NCBI GenBank assembly: GCA_902573565.1
Contig: CACGKI010000008.1
Location: 1 to 64,000 of the forward strand
Direction of reading: 5' to 3'
Source: an uncultured Prochlorococcus sp.
GTDB lineage: Bacteria > Cyanobacteriota > Cyanobacteriia > PCC-6307 > Cyanobiaceae
Length of the DNA: 64,000 bases
Part shown: piece by piece, positions 10,978 to 22,062 of the stretch
Numbering within the stretch: the stretch's first letter is position 1
Layout of the letters: each line of letters begins with the position of its first letter
Program-made: the position numbers and the translations under genes
The notes under the pieces: model-generated
The model's database searches: none
What the model was told of the DNA's origin: nothing
What the model saw: the letters and a program-made list of their open reading frames with translations, nothing else

Positions 10978-12061
10978 TTAATTTAAGGTTTTCAATTCCT
11001 TCTAAAACATCAATGGAGATAATTTTGTCATCTTTGGTTAAGTTCTCTAATACATCAAACCCATCTACAACGTAACCAAAAGCAGCATTTCTTCCATCAA
11101 TTAAATTACGACCAGCTGGATTTAATTCTGCTTCATATAAAAAGAAGAAAAATTGCGATGAGCCATCATCAACTGCGGTGTTTGAATGAGACCAACCTAA
11201 AGTGCCAAGTGTCGCAAAAGGCAAAGTCGGTGTTTCTGTGTAAAGAGCTAAATCTTCAAATGTTTGATTATAAAAAGTATCCTTCTCATCAGGAATTCTT
11301 ATTTCGAGAGGTACATGTCGTTCTTCGTTGGTTTCAGGATCTACATAACCAATATCTTCGCCAATTGGATCACCTGTTTGCAGTACAAAAAATTCCTCTG
11401 CTCTGTTAATTGCTAAATCTTTATAGAAATTTTTTGAAGATAAATCTATAAATGCTCCGGCTGTAAGGGGAGCGTTATATCCATCTACTATAGCCTTCAT
11501 ATCCCCTTTGGAAGTTTTAATATTGACTTTTGCTCGGCCCAGTAATCTGGGTAGATTATCAAACTCATGAGGTATATCGTAAGGGAATTGACTAGGAAGG
11601 AAATATTCTTCTAATCCTCCTATTTTATCTAAAGCCTCTTTTCGGGTTGATATAAACGAATATTTATCTTTTGACTTAGCAAAATCTTGCAGGCTATCAA
11701 AATTTTCTTTTAGCTCAAAAAATGTTTTTTCAGCTATTTTCTGCTTGTCATTTGGTAATTCTTGGATAATTCGACTTTGGTATTTTTTTAGCAAAGATTG
11801 ACATTTTGTAACAGTTTTTGTAAGGGCTGGCCATCTTCCTCCTCTAACGAGGTCACTAGTTTCTTCCAATTTGTGTTGAATTTCTTGCAGCTCAACTTGC
11901 TTGATAGGAAGTGCGTTTCTGAGGATTGCGTTAGGATCTTTTACTGCATTTCCAGTAGGTAAATCAGCTAGAACTTGGGTAGGTTTGAATACAAAAAATT
12001 GTAAAATTATGATGAATACACTTATGAAAAGTTTGTTCTGATTTGATAAGAATTTTTGCAT
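10970..12061 (-). CDS. Cyclophilin-type peptidyl-prolyl isomerase, CYP38/TLP40-like
   Basis: N-terminal signal/TM, helical region, cyclophilin-like C-terminus ([24 protein letters not shown]). Confidence 0.85.
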   Translation of the reverse strand: MQKFLSNQNKLFISVFIIILQFFVFKPTQVLADLPTGNAVKDPNAILRNALPIKQVELQEIQHKLEETSDLVRGGRWPALTKTVTKCQSLLKKYQSRIIQELPNDKQKIAEKTFFELKENFDSLQDFAKSKDKYSFISTRKEALDKIGGLEEYFLPSQFPYDIPHEFDNLPRLLGRAKVNIKTSKGDMKAIVDGYNAPLTAGAFIDLSSKNFYKDLAINRAEEFFVLQTGDPIGEDIGYVDPETNEERHVPLEIRIPDEKDTFYNQTFEDLALYTETPTLPFATLGTLGWSHSNTAVDDGSSQFFFFLYEAELNPAGRNLIDGRNAAFGYVVDGFDVLENLTKDDKIISIDVLEGIENLKLNA

Positions 12062-12104
12062 AGCACTCTTGCAGGTTTATGATCCTTGGGGATGTAATAC
12101 AGGA

Positions 12105-12665
12105 ATGATTTCCAGTAACGATTTTCGCACAGGTACCACCATCGAACTAGATGGACAAGTTTGGCGGGTTGTAGAATTTCTACATGTCAAGCCTGGTAAG
12201 GGTTCTGCTTTCGTGCGAACAAAATTAAAATCAGTTCAAAGCGGCAATGTGGTTGAAAAAACTTTTCGTGCCGGAGAATCAGTACAACAGGCTATCCTTG
12301 AGAAGTCTAACCTGCAACACACTTATGTGGAGTCTGGGGATTACGTTTTTATGGATATGACAAGTTTTGAAGAGACAAGACTTTCTGTTGAACAGATCGG
12401 TAAAGGTTCAAAATATTTGAAAGAGGGAATGGAAGTTAATGTTATTTTCCATAATGGAAAAGTCTTAGAAGTTGAACTTCCTATATCGATTACTTTAAAA
12501 GTTACGGAAACTGATCCTGGAGTTAAAGGCGACACTGCTAGTGGGGGCACAAAACCAGCTATTCTAGAAACAGGTGCTCAAGTTATGGTTCCTTTATTTA
12601 TTTCTGTAGGAGAAATGATTAAAGTTGATACACGTAACGATAGTTATCTGGGACGTGAAAATTAA
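12105..12665 (+). CDS. efp: Elongation factor P; start placed at 12105
   Basis: [42 protein letters not shown]. Confidence 0.95.
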   Translation: MISSNDFRTGTTIELDGQVWRVVEFLHVKPGKGSAFVRTKLKSVQSGNVVEKTFRAGESVQQAILEKSNLQHTYVESGDYVFMDMTSFEETRLSVEQIGKGSKYLKEGMEVNVIFHNGKVLEVELPISITLKVTETDPGVKGDTASGGTKPAILETGAQVMVPLFISVGEMIKVDTRNDSYLGREN

Positions 12666-12670
12666 TTGTT

Positions 12671-13171
12671 ATGAACTTAGATCATGAAGACTTAAATCGC
12701 TTAATAGAAAAAATTTCCAAAAGCGATATCCAAGAATTCTCTCTAGAGGGAGAAGACTTTAAATTAGAAATTAAACGCAACTTATTAGATCAGAACCGAC
12801 TTTCTAATAGTTTAGCTTCAAATAATTCTTTTGAAAATCAGACAAAGGCTAGCCAAACATCTATAAATGATAATGTTCAAATAATAAATGAGCCTGAAGA
12901 GCCTCAGGTAGCGCCTCCAGCCCTTTCAGATCTTATTGATATTACTTCTCCTATGGTTGGGACGTTTTACAGAGCTGCAGCGCCTGGAGAAGATCCATTT
13001 GTTGAAATAGGAAATAATATTAAAGTCGGTCAAACTATTTGTATTTTGGAAGCTATGAAATTAATGAATGAAATTGAATCTGAATTTAATGCTGAAATAG
13101 TAGAGATTTTGGTTGAAAATGGTACCCCAGTTGAATTTGGTCAAGTTTTAATGCGTGTTAAACAGTCTTGA
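12671..13171 (+). CDS. accB: Biotin carboxyl carrier protein of acetyl-CoA carboxylase
   Basis: Biotinyl motif ILEAMKLMNEIE. Confidence 0.95.
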   Translation: MNLDHEDLNRLIEKISKSDIQEFSLEGEDFKLEIKRNLLDQNRLSNSLASNNSFENQTKASQTSINDNVQIINEPEEPQVAPPALSDLIDITSPMVGTFYRAAAPGEDPFVEIGNNIKVGQTICILEAMKLMNEIESEFNAEIVEILVENGTPVEFGQVLMRVKQS

Positions 13172-14206
13172 ATTTTTAGTCATTTCGATTGCAGTCTTTA
13201 TAGCCTCAACCATGCTTTGACACTGAGCTATTCCTTTGCCAGCAATATCGAACCCTGTTCCATGGTCTGGAGATGTTCTTATAAAAGGTAAACCTATTGT
13301 TGTATTAACCGAGTAATTAAGAGCTATAACCTTCATTGGTATTAAACCTTGATCATGATACATAGCAAGAATGCCATCATGTTTTTCAACATTTATTTCT
13401 CTCCAAGCTTTGGCGGAAGAATTCCAACAACTATCTGGCGACAAAGGACCAAATAATCTTACATTTTTATTCTTTTCGTTCCATGTAATTACCGCATTAT
13501 TAAGCCAATTTATTTCTTCGTTACCCAAAATACCTTCTTCTCCAGCATGGGGGTTTAATCCGGCAACTTTTAAAGTGGGGTTTTCGACATAAGTACTACA
13601 AAATTCTCTTAAGAGATCCAGTTTTTTATGTATTAATTGTGCATTTAACTTCTTTGGTATTTCGCAAAGTGCTATGTGGGTTGTTGCTAATAAGGTGTTG
13701 AATCTCCAACCAGTGATTGGTGATTTTGCTGTAAATAACATGCCAACATTTTTTACTCCACATGCTTTCGCTAATACTTCTGTCTGTCCAGAAAAGTTAT
13801 GTCCTGCTAATGTCCATGATTTCTTGCATATTGGACCAGTTACAAGTGCTGAATTAGGGGTTTTTTTGACAATTTCAATTGCTTTTTTTAGGTAATAGAA
13901 ACTTGAATTACCATAACTCAACTTAGATTCATCATTAATTGGCGAAAATTCGACATCATGAATTTGTAAATCATTAGGATTTGCTAGATTTTCTAACCCT
14001 AATGATCTAAGTCTTAAATAATTATTTTGGAGATTTTTTTTTGAACCAACTAATATAAAATCAATATTTTCTTCTATCTCACTAGAACAAAGAGCTTTTA
14101 GAATTATTTCAGGTCCTACCCCAGACTCATCTCCGACGCTTAGTACTATTTTTAGTTTATTATTAGTATTTCCAAAGTTCATAAAAGTTTTAGTTGTTTT
14201 TTTCAA
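13148..14206 (-). CDS. pdxA: 4-hydroxythreonine-4-phosphate dehydrogenase
   Basis: GDESGVGPEI, GLNPHAGEEGILG, AMYHDQGLIPMK, TSPDHGTGFDIA. Confidence 0.94.
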   Translation of the reverse strand: MKKTTKTFMNFGNTNNKLKIVLSVGDESGVGPEIILKALCSSEIEENIDFILVGSKKNLQNNYLRLRSLGLENLANPNDLQIHDVEFSPINDESKLSYGNSSFYYLKKAIEIVKKTPNSALVTGPICKKSWTLAGHNFSGQTEVLAKACGVKNVGMLFTAKSPITGWRFNTLLATTHIALCEIPKKLNAQLIHKKLDLLREFCSTYVENPTLKVAGLNPHAGEEGILGNEEINWLNNAVITWNEKNKNVRLFGPLSPDSCWNSSAKAWREINVEKHDGILAMYHDQGLIPMKVIALNYSVNTTIGLPFIRTSPDHGTGFDIAGKGIAQCQSMVEAIKTAIEMTKNSRLFNTH

Positions 14207-15081
14207 TTATTCAAAAAGCAATTTTTTAATCCTTCTTTGTAGCTTCTATAAATTAGTTTATATCCAAGGTTTTCGCATAATAGTTTATTAGAGACTCTTC
14301 TGTTTTCCATCCAAAAAGATTGAGCAATGGGTGATAATTCCTTTTTTACATCTTCAAATAATCTCGGCTTTGGCATTTTCAATCCTAAAAGATCATAACA
14401 ATATTGAAAAACTTCTATTTGAGAACAAGGTTCATCATCTGCAATATTAATAATTTGATGAAATTTCAAAGAATCTTTATTTTGTAATAGGTAGATAATT
14501 GCATTAGTTATATCAGCTACATGAATTCTTGAAAATACTTGATCTTTTTTAGAGATTACGCGAACTTTGTGATTTTTGATTGCTTCAAAAGTGGATCTTC
14601 CTGGTCCATAAATCCCGGGTAACCTAAATATTTGTACGGGTAAACCAGATTGAATCCATTCTTTTTCGCAGTTTAATCTATTATGACTTCTTTTTTGAAA
14701 AGGGTTAGGTTCATCACTTTCAGATACCCAATCACCTTTGGTGTTTCCATAGACTCCTGTAGTAGATAAATATCCAATCCATTCAAGGGATAAACTTTGA
14801 AGTCTACTTTTTAGATTACCTAATACTGGATCTTTACCATTTTTGTCAGGAGGTATGCAACTAAGAATATGCGTGACTCCATCAAAAATTTTATTATTCG
14901 GTATCTGACCTTTTTCACTGTCAAAAATAAAACTATTTGGATCTTTATTTTCAGATCTCGAACTTGTCAAAGTGGTACACCCAAATTGTTTTATAGTTTT
15001 TGCAAAGAAATTACCACTAAATCCACATCCAAAGATTAAAAATTTATTCTTTTCTCCTAGTGAACTTGCGAAATAATTCAT
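14203..15081 (-). CDS. NAD(P)-dependent epimerase/nucleotide-sugar epimerase-like protein
   Basis: Rossmann GCGFSGNFFA, YLSTTGVYG, FRLPGIYGPGRS. Confidence 0.8.
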   Translation of the reverse strand: MNYFASSLGEKNKFLIFGCGFSGNFFAKTIKQFGCTTLTSSRSENKDPNSFIFDSEKGQIPNNKIFDGVTHILSCIPPDKNGKDPVLGNLKSRLQSLSLEWIGYLSTTGVYGNTKGDWVSESDEPNPFQKRSHNRLNCEKEWIQSGLPVQIFRLPGIYGPGRSTFEAIKNHKVRVISKKDQVFSRIHVADITNAIIYLLQNKDSLKFHQIINIADDEPCSQIEVFQYCYDLLGLKMPKPRLFEDVKKELSPIAQSFWMENRRVSNKLLCENLGYKLIYRSYKEGLKNCFLNN

Positions 15082-15112
15082 AAGGTATTAAAGTAGTACA
15101 TATGTATTATTT

Positions 15113-15343
15113 ATGATGAAGACAGCTGTTAGGCCTGATTTAAAATCACAATCTTTTTGCAATAGTAAAAGATATGCTCTATTGAGAAAAAAAGAAATCA
15201 GAGAATTTGACTTTAGATTCTACCAAAAATTATTTGTTGTTCTAATTTCTTTATCTACAATTTTAATATTCCCAGATTCTCCAAAAGAATTGGAAAGTAT
15301 ATGCCACAGATATAACCCTAGCAAATTTTGTATTGTCTGGTAG
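15113..15343 (+). CDS. Hypothetical protein, 76 aa
   Basis: Fills the gap between convergent or divergent neighbours; basic N-terminus and one hydrophobic segment. Confidence 0.55.
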   Translation: MMKTAVRPDLKSQSFCNSKRYALLRKKEIREFDFRFYQKLFVVLISLSTILIFPDSPKELESICHRYNPSKFCIVW

Positions 15344-15745
15344 TCAAGCTGCTTTATATTCTGATTCATCTTTTTCGTAATATTGATTATTTTCTTTAAA
15401 TTTTGGATTTGCCCATTGTAATAATCTTATAGCTAATCTTAGATCTCCTTCTAACCAAGCTCTTATAGCCATTGCTCTTCTGGGATCATAAAATTTTTGT
15501 TTTCTATACCAATACAAAGCATTAGCATCTGATTTATCCCCATTACAAGAAAGACATGCAGGCACACAGTTTTCTGTGGTGCTTAAGCCCCCTTGGCTTC
15601 GTGGTAAAACATGATCTATTGATTCGGATGGTTTTCCGCAATATATACAACTTTTTCCCGTAAATCTGTGAATTGACTTTCGCCATTGCCTCAATCTGAA
15701 CTTAGGACATAAATCCTCTAGAAACACCGCATCATTAATATGCAT
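15344..15745 (-). CDS. Free-standing HNH endonuclease family protein
   Basis: CIYCGKPSESIDHVLPRSQGGLSTTENCVPACLSCNGDKSD: CxxC-DH-CxxCN HNH signature. Confidence 0.85.
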   Translation of the reverse strand: MHINDAVFLEDLCPKFRLRQWRKSIHRFTGKSCIYCGKPSESIDHVLPRSQGGLSTTENCVPACLSCNGDKSDANALYWYRKQKFYDPRRAMAIRAWLEGDLRLAIRLLQWANPKFKENNQYYEKDESEYKAA

Positions 15746-15907
15746 TCAGATTATTTAATTAAATAAATAATGGCTTGAAAATATCAAAAGTCAATATTGA
15801 TTAATGATTTTCTATCTCAAATTCGCTAGTAAAAATATTATTTAGTGTTGTTAGATACAAAAAACTTATTAGAAATTTTTAAAAGTATCGCTCTTCAAAA
15901 GATTTTG

Positions 15908-16348
15908 TTAGTAGCTATATCTTTCAAGTGTCTCTTCTGAAAATTCTTCATTAGATTCTTCTAATTTTCTCAGTTTGTTTTCTCTATCTTTAGCTTCTTT
16001 TTCCTTTCGTTTTTTTTCTTTTTGTAATTCTCTCTGAAGTTTTCTATCTGGATGCAGATTATTTAAGTATTCAATGCAGTAACTATATTTTTCACGTTCT
16101 CTTATGACTGTTTCTGTAATTTGTGATGCTGCTTGTTTAGGTGAAACTTTAAAAAATCCACCTTTTTGTTTTTTTATATATGTATATGCTGCTTCCCAAC
16201 TACTTCTGTGATCATTTCCGCTATCTCGCATATTACAGAAAATTTCGGCACCAAATGAACTTGCTTTTACTTTTGATGTTGTATGGGTTAAAAGCGTGAA
16301 AATTCCTAAAGTTAATAATAATATTTTTTTTTGCCTGAATCTTTGCAT
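15908..16348 (-). CDS. Hypothetical secreted protein with a charged coiled C-terminus
   Basis: N-terminal hydrophobic signal; Lys/Glu-rich tail. Confidence 0.6.
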   Translation of the reverse strand: MQRFRQKKILLLTLGIFTLLTHTTSKVKASSFGAEIFCNMRDSGNDHRSSWEAAYTYIKKQKGGFFKVSPKQAASQITETVIREREKYSYCIEYLNNLHPDRKLQRELQKEKKRKEKEAKDRENKLRKLEESNEEFSEETLERYSY

Positions 16349-16404
16349 TAAACTTTTTTCACCTATCTAAAAATATCTTTTATTAACAATATGTCTATAG
16401 AAAT

Positions 16405-16917
16405 TTAAGATTTAATTATTCCAAATAAGTTTAAGCATTTCACAACTAAGGGAAGAATTAACAGCACAGTAATTAACCTAACTGCATGTAGAGTTGCCAC
16501 TGCAGCGCCTACTCCATATTCTGATCCAACGAGACTCATACCGCTAATCCCTCCTGGTGCAGCCCCCAGAATAGTTGTAATTACATCTATATTTAGTAAT
16601 CTGCTTGTCCATAATCCTATTGCTAACCCTGTAATAACTAAAGTAAAAGTTATTAAAATAGCAGGCTTCCATAAGCTTTGCAGGTCAACTAAAGAGTCTT
16701 TAGTTAATGATGTGCCGATAACTGTCCCAATTCCAATTTCTAATATTGTTCTTGTTCCATTTGGCCACTCTGCTAAATCAACTTTTCCACTAATGCTAAG
16801 TATGCTTGCTCCTATTAAAGCACCAGCAAGAGGAGCTGCAGGAATGCCTGTTTTTAGAGCTAAACCTCCAAAAACCCCCCCTGCAATTAAATAATAGATA
16901 AGATTTATGTTTGGCAT
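16405..16917 (-). CDS. AbrB-family membrane protein, half-length (170 aa)
   Basis: Repeated TM segments; GAAPGGISGMSLVGSEYGVGAAVATLHAVRL resembles AbrB/ammonia-monooxygenase-like transporters. Confidence 0.7.
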   Translation of the reverse strand: MPNINLIYYLIAGGVFGGLALKTGIPAAPLAGALIGASILSISGKVDLAEWPNGTRTILEIGIGTVIGTSLTKDSLVDLQSLWKPAILITFTLVITGLAIGLWTSRLLNIDVITTILGAAPGGISGMSLVGSEYGVGAAVATLHAVRLITVLLILPLVVKCLNLFGIIKS

Positions 16918-17051
16918 AAATTTGAAAGATGTTTGGACATAATATTAGAGAAAAATTTTATTGCTTGGGTTTATAGTCAAATAATATTTTTTGTTTTCCT
17001 CTCATAATGTCCCCTTTTGTTGGCATAATATTTGTTAAAGCAGGAATTTTT

Positions 17052-17249
17052 ATGTCTTCGCAAATTTCATACAGAGCTAATAAAAGCCGAATAAAGAAAA
17101 AACTTTCTTTTTTTGAGGGAGGTCATCAGCTTGAAAAATTAGAGTTTGCTCTTGCAATAGCTCAAACTAAGGGGGATGAGAAAAAATCAATAATCCTTAG
17201 AAAAAAGATTGTTGAATTAGGCGGAAATGTTGAAGAGCCTGGAACTTAA
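17052..17249 (+). CDS. Hypothetical protein, 65 aa; start placed at internal ATG
   Basis: Open frame between two oppositely oriented genes, downstream of a plausible leader. Confidence 0.55.
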   Translation: MSSQISYRANKSRIKKKLSFFEGGHQLEKLEFALAIAQTKGDEKKSIILRKKIVELGGNVEEPGT

Positions 17250-17250
17250 C

Positions 17251-18414
17251 TTATTTTCCCTCAAGACATCTAGATACCACAACTAATGCTTCGCCAGCTT
17301 GATGTGCTGTAATTTTACCGAGGCTAAGAAGTGTATTACTTATAGCTGAAACTACCGTAATTATATCTCTATCATTAACATATCCTAAATGTCCGACTCT
17401 AAATATTTTCCCCTTCAAATGGTCTTGACCACCAGCAAGAAGAATATCAAAATTATTTTTTACTTTTTTTCTAAATTCTTCAGCATCTATTCCTTCGGTT
17501 TTTATTGCAGTAATTGATGGGCTTAAATATTTTTCATCAGCAAATAATTTTAAATTTAAAGCTTTTACAGCATTGCTCATCGCTAATTTATGTTTATTGT
17601 GTCTGAGGAAAATGTTATTTAAGCCTTCCTCTTTCATCATTTTTAAAGCTTCATCTAAAGCAAAAATTAAATTTACTGCTGGAGTATATGGATTACTGTT
17701 GCTTAAAAGACTCTTTCTGTAGGATTTTAAATTTAAATAAAATTTTGGTAAATTGGATTTCTCTGCAGCTTCCCATGCTTTTTTGCTCATTGATATAAAA
17801 CTAAGCCCTGGAGGTATCATATATCCCTTTTGTGATCCTGATGCAACGATATCTAATTCCCATTTATCTACTGGTACATTACATGCCCCAAGACTTGTAA
17901 CGCAGTCAACAATTGATAAAGCTGTGTTGTGTTCGCGAATATATGCACTTATAGTTTCAAGATCATTAATTACCCCTGTTGAAGTTTCAGAATGAGTCAA
18001 AATAACTGCCTTTATTTCTTTTTGTTTATCTTCCTCTAGTACTTTTTTGAATTTTTCTGGGTCAAGCGGAGTCCCCCATTCTGAATCAATTTTTATGACT
18101 TCTAAGCCAAATTCTTTAGCAACTTTTACCCATCTTTCTCCAAATTTACCATTCTCTCCACAAATTACTTTATCTCCTTTACTTAAGGTATTTATTATTC
18201 CAGCTTCCATTGCGGCAGTACCACTACCAGTAATTGTTAAAACTTCATTTTGAGTTTGATGAAGCCATTGTAAGCTTTTGGTAGTGCTTTCTACGAGATC
18301 TTGGAATTCTTTACTACGATGGCCTATTGGATGCTTACTTAATGCTTGTAAAACTTTTTCTGGAACTGGTGTAGGTCCTGGAATCATCAATGATAATTTT
18401 TGTTGTATGGCCAC
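17251..18414 (-). CDS. Class V aminotransferase (serine--pyruvate / alanine--glyoxylate type)
   Basis: MIPGPTPVPEKVL, GSGTAAMEA, SGSQKGYMIPPGLSF PLP-lysine region. Confidence 0.88.
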   Translation of the reverse strand: MAIQQKLSLMIPGPTPVPEKVLQALSKHPIGHRSKEFQDLVESTTKSLQWLHQTQNEVLTITGSGTAAMEAGIINTLSKGDKVICGENGKFGERWVKVAKEFGLEVIKIDSEWGTPLDPEKFKKVLEEDKQKEIKAVILTHSETSTGVINDLETISAYIREHNTALSIVDCVTSLGACNVPVDKWELDIVASGSQKGYMIPPGLSFISMSKKAWEAAEKSNLPKFYLNLKSYRKSLLSNSNPYTPAVNLIFALDEALKMMKEEGLNNIFLRHNKHKLAMSNAVKALNLKLFADEKYLSPSITAIKTEGIDAEEFRKKVKNNFDILLAGGQDHLKGKIFRVGHLGYVNDRDIITVVSAISNTLLSLGKITAHQAGEALVVVSRCLEGK

Positions 18415-18474
18415 TTTTTGTTAAATAGGTCATTCTTAGATTAGTTCTCATTATATATTTTTCAATTACTTGAT

Positions 18475-19587
18475 TTGAAAAAAGGATTTTCTTTACCTTT
18501 GTGGGTTGCTGGAGCTGCTAGATCAGCTTTAAAAAAACTAATAGGGCTGCCATTTGAGAATTATGAACTAATAAAAGTACCTAACGAAAAAAAAGAAATA
18601 AAAATCGAGATTCATTCTGTTGGTCTACTTAAAGATGACTCGCATGCACTAGCAATTTCCTTTGCCAAGTCTGGCTTAGATCTTGATATTACACAAAACT
18701 TAGAAATATGGACAATAACCTCTTTAGAAAAAAATACTTTTAATAATCCTGTTCAAACAAATCTAATAAATATTATTGCAGGATCTGGTGTTGGCAAAAA
18801 AGAGGGAACATCAGAAATATGCATTTCTGATTTTGCAAAAGAAGTTTTATATGAAAATTTATTAGATATTATTCCTAAGGGTTTTAACTTGAAATTAGAA
18901 ATTATTTTTCCAAATGGGGAGTTTTTAGCAGAAAGAACTAGTAATAAGTCATTTGGTATCGTTGATGGATTATCTATTATTGGAACTTCTGCCGAGACTT
19001 ATTCGAGTGCTTCACCTGATCAATTAGAAGAGGCTAAAACTAAGCTATCAAAGTTAATTCGAAATGATTTTAAAGGGAAAGTTGTTTTTGTTATTGGTGA
19101 AAATGGGTTAAATTTGGCAAAAACTTATAATGTTGATTTGCCAATTATAAAAATTGGTAATTGGATAGGCCCATTATTAGTTGACGCTGCAATAAAAAAA
19201 GTTAAAACTGTAATTCTTTTTGGTTATCATGGAAAACTAATTAAATTAGCAGGTGGTATTTTTCATACACATAATCATTTAGCTGATGGAAGAATTGAAA
19301 TTCTTGTTAATTTAGCCGTTCAAGAAAAGTTCCCAACTGAAATATTAGTTAAATTATCTGAGTTGAATACTCTTGAGGACGGATTATTACTACTTGAAAG
19401 ATTTAATAAATCTTTAGCTAATAAATTATTTATGAATTTATCAAATACGATTGAAAAGCGTTCTTTTGCATATGTAAATAGGTATGTAAAAACGGATATT
19501 GAAATCGCATCAATCATTTTTGATAGAAAAAGGAAAATAAGGTGGTCTGGAAATAATGGTAATAATTATTTTTCATATTTTAAGTGA
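18475..19587 (+). CDS. cbiD: Cobalt-precorrin-5B C(1)-methyltransferase CbiD
   Basis: LPLWVAGAARSALKKLIG, IIAGSGVGKKEGTSEI, GGIFHTHNHLADGR. Confidence 0.88.
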   Translation: MKKGFSLPLWVAGAARSALKKLIGLPFENYELIKVPNEKKEIKIEIHSVGLLKDDSHALAISFAKSGLDLDITQNLEIWTITSLEKNTFNNPVQTNLINIIAGSGVGKKEGTSEICISDFAKEVLYENLLDIIPKGFNLKLEIIFPNGEFLAERTSNKSFGIVDGLSIIGTSAETYSSASPDQLEEAKTKLSKLIRNDFKGKVVFVIGENGLNLAKTYNVDLPIIKIGNWIGPLLVDAAIKKVKTVILFGYHGKLIKLAGGIFHTHNHLADGRIEILVNLAVQEKFPTEILVKLSELNTLEDGLLLLERFNKSLANKLFMNLSNTIEKRSFAYVNRYVKTDIEIASIIFDRKRKIRWSGNNGNNYFSYFK

Positions 19588-19641
19588 GGTTAATTTTTGA
19601 TTCATTATGCTTTTGTAAATAAATTGAGCTAACTTTTATAC

Positions 19642-21228
19642 ATGAGTCAAACAATTTTAAAAAAAGAGCGAAATCCTTCAATATTGATATTAGATTTCGG
19701 ATCTCAATATTCTGAATTGATCGCAAGAAGAATTAGAGAAACCAATGTTTTTTCTCTTGTAGTAAGTAACTGTATTTCAATTGAGGATATTAATGAAATT
19801 AATCCTAAAGGGATCATTTTGAGTGGAGGCCCAAATTCTGTATATGAATACAATGCTCCCAAATGTGATGAAAAAATTTTTAATTTAGGAATTCCTATTC
19901 TTGGCATATGCTATGGAATGCAATTAATGGTCAAAGAACTTGGAGGATCTGTGATTTCAGCAACTAAAAAAGCTGAATATGGTAGAGCACCAATAAATAT
20001 AGATCAAGAATCTGACCTACTTTCTGATGTAAGAGATAAATCTATTATGTGGATGAGTCATGGCGATTCAATTAATTGTTTGCCTGATGGATTTAATAAA
20101 ATTGCTCATACTGAGAACACAATTCATGCAGCAATTTCAAATGATAAAAATAAATTATTTGGTGTACAATTTCATCCTGAAGTTATTCATTCAGAGTTTG
20201 GGATGACGGTAATTAAAAATTTTGTTTATAAAATTTCTAGTTGTGCGCCAGATTGGACAACTGAAACCTATATAGAAGAAACTATTCCCAGGATAAGGGA
20301 GCAAGTTGGAAATAAAAAAGTTTTGCTTGCCTTGTCAGGAGGAGTTGATTCTTCAACTCTTGCTTTTCTTCTCAATAAAGCAATTGGAAATCAGCTGACA
20401 TGCATGTTTATAGACCAAGGTTTTATGAGAAAAGGTGAACCAGAATTTTTAATGAATTTTTTTGATAAGAAATTTCATATAAAGGTTGAGTATATTAATG
20501 CAAGGGAAAGGTTTATTGCCAAATTAAATGGTATTACTGATCCAGAACAAAAAAGGAAAATTATTGGGGAAGAATTTATTAGAGTATTTGAAGAAGAAAG
20601 TAATAGATTGGGACCTTTTCAGTACCTAGCTCAAGGTACTCTTTATCCTGATGTTATTGAAAGTGCTGGTACTAATATCGATCCTAAGACTGGTGAAAGA
20701 ATAGCTGTAAAAATAAAGAGTCATCACAATGTAGGTGGATTACCAAAAGATTTACAATTTAAATTGGTTGAGCCATTAAGAAAACTTTTTAAAGATGAAG
20801 TCCGAAAATTAGGAGCTGCTCTAGGTTTGCCGGATGAAATTATAAAAAGGCATCCATTTCCAGGTCCAGGTTTAGCGATAAGAATTTTGGGAGAGGTGAA
20901 TAATGAAAAACTTGATTGTCTAAGAGATGCAGACTGGATAGTAAGGGACGAAATAAAAAAAGCAGGTCTTTACAATGATATTTGGCAAGCTTTTGCAGTA
21001 TTGTTGCCTGTAAAAACTGTAGGAGTTATGGGTGATAAAAGGACCTATGCATGGCCAATAGTTTTACGATGTGTATCTAGTGAAGATGGTATGACAGCAG
21101 ATTGGTCAAAAATTCCTTTTCAGATTTTGGAGAGGATTGCCAATAGAATCGTAAATGAGGTGGTTTCAGTTAATAGAGTTGTTTATGATATTACAAGTAA
21201 ACCTCCTGGAACTATAGAGTGGGAATAA
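19642..21228 (+). CDS. guaA: GMP synthase (glutamine-hydrolysing)
   Basis: GICYGMQ triad, [10 protein letters not shown]-motif, [11 protein letters not shown]. Confidence 0.97.
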   Translation: MSQTILKKERNPSILILDFGSQYSELIARRIRETNVFSLVVSNCISIEDINEINPKGIILSGGPNSVYEYNAPKCDEKIFNLGIPILGICYGMQLMVKELGGSVISATKKAEYGRAPINIDQESDLLSDVRDKSIMWMSHGDSINCLPDGFNKIAHTENTIHAAISNDKNKLFGVQFHPEVIHSEFGMTVIKNFVYKISSCAPDWTTETYIEETIPRIREQVGNKKVLLALSGGVDSSTLAFLLNKAIGNQLTCMFIDQGFMRKGEPEFLMNFFDKKFHIKVEYINARERFIAKLNGITDPEQKRKIIGEEFIRVFEEESNRLGPFQYLAQGTLYPDVIESAGTNIDPKTGERIAVKIKSHHNVGGLPKDLQFKLVEPLRKLFKDEVRKLGAALGLPDEIIKRHPFPGPGLAIRILGEVNNEKLDCLRDADWIVRDEIKKAGLYNDIWQAFAVLLPVKTVGVMGDKRTYAWPIVLRCVSSEDGMTADWSKIPFQILERIANRIVNEVVSVNRVVYDITSKPPGTIEWE

Positions 21229-21268
21229 AAGGACTTTAAGAACCCAGTTATAATTTGTTTTAATTCGT

Positions 21269-21982
21269 ATGAGCGAAATTATTAAATTAAGTAGATCTAC
21301 TGTTGAAAAATATCTTAGTTGTCCAAGATGCTGTGTGCTTGACAAAAAATATAAAATCAAACCACCATCATTGCCATTTACTTTAAATATCGCTGTAGAT
21401 AATTTGTGTAAAAATGAGTTTGATTACTACAGGAAAATTCAGGAGCCGCACCCTTTATTTATTGAATATGATATTGATGCTGTTCCTTTTAAACACAAAG
21501 ATTTAGAACGTTGGAGAAGTAATTTTGAAGGGATAAGATATAAGTCAATTGAAAATAACTATGATTTTGGTGGGGCTGTGGATGATATTTGGCAGAAAAA
21601 AAATGGTGATCTTCTTATCGTTGATGTAAAAGCAACATCTAGAAATAATTTTGATTGGTCTGAGACTTTTAATAAATACGACTATGCAAAAGCTTATAAG
21701 AGACAATTAGAAATGTATCAGTGGTTATTTAAAAAAAACGGTTTTCAAGTAGCTAAAGAAGCTTATCTTTTATATTTTAATGGAAAGAAAAATGAAGAGT
21801 TATTTAATAATCAATTAAATTTTGACGCACATTTAATTAAATTAGATTGTTCTACTGCATGGGTGGAAAATAAGATTATTGATACGGTCAATTTATTACG
21901 TTCGGATAATTTCCCTAAACCCTCCTTAAATTGTGAATACTGTAATTATTTAAAGAAGCGTTGGCAGTTATCAAAAACTTAA
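21269..21982 (+). CDS. PD-(D/E)XK nuclease superfamily protein, Cas4/RecB-like, free-standing
   Basis: GGAVDDIW...LLIVDVKATS (D...DxK), RQLEMYQWLF (QxxxY), CPRCC near the N-terminus and CEYC at the C-terminus. Confidence 0.7.
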   Translation: MSEIIKLSRSTVEKYLSCPRCCVLDKKYKIKPPSLPFTLNIAVDNLCKNEFDYYRKIQEPHPLFIEYDIDAVPFKHKDLERWRSNFEGIRYKSIENNYDFGGAVDDIWQKKNGDLLIVDVKATSRNNFDWSETFNKYDYAKAYKRQLEMYQWLFKKNGFQVAKEAYLLYFNGKKNEELFNNQLNFDAHLIKLDCSTAWVENKIIDTVNLLRSDNFPKPSLNCEYCNYLKKRWQLSKT

Positions 21983-22062
21983 TTTTCATAGGATAATTTT
22001 TTCATATTTCTGGAAAAATAGTGAATAAAAGATAATCTTTAATAAGATCATAATTTAGACTT

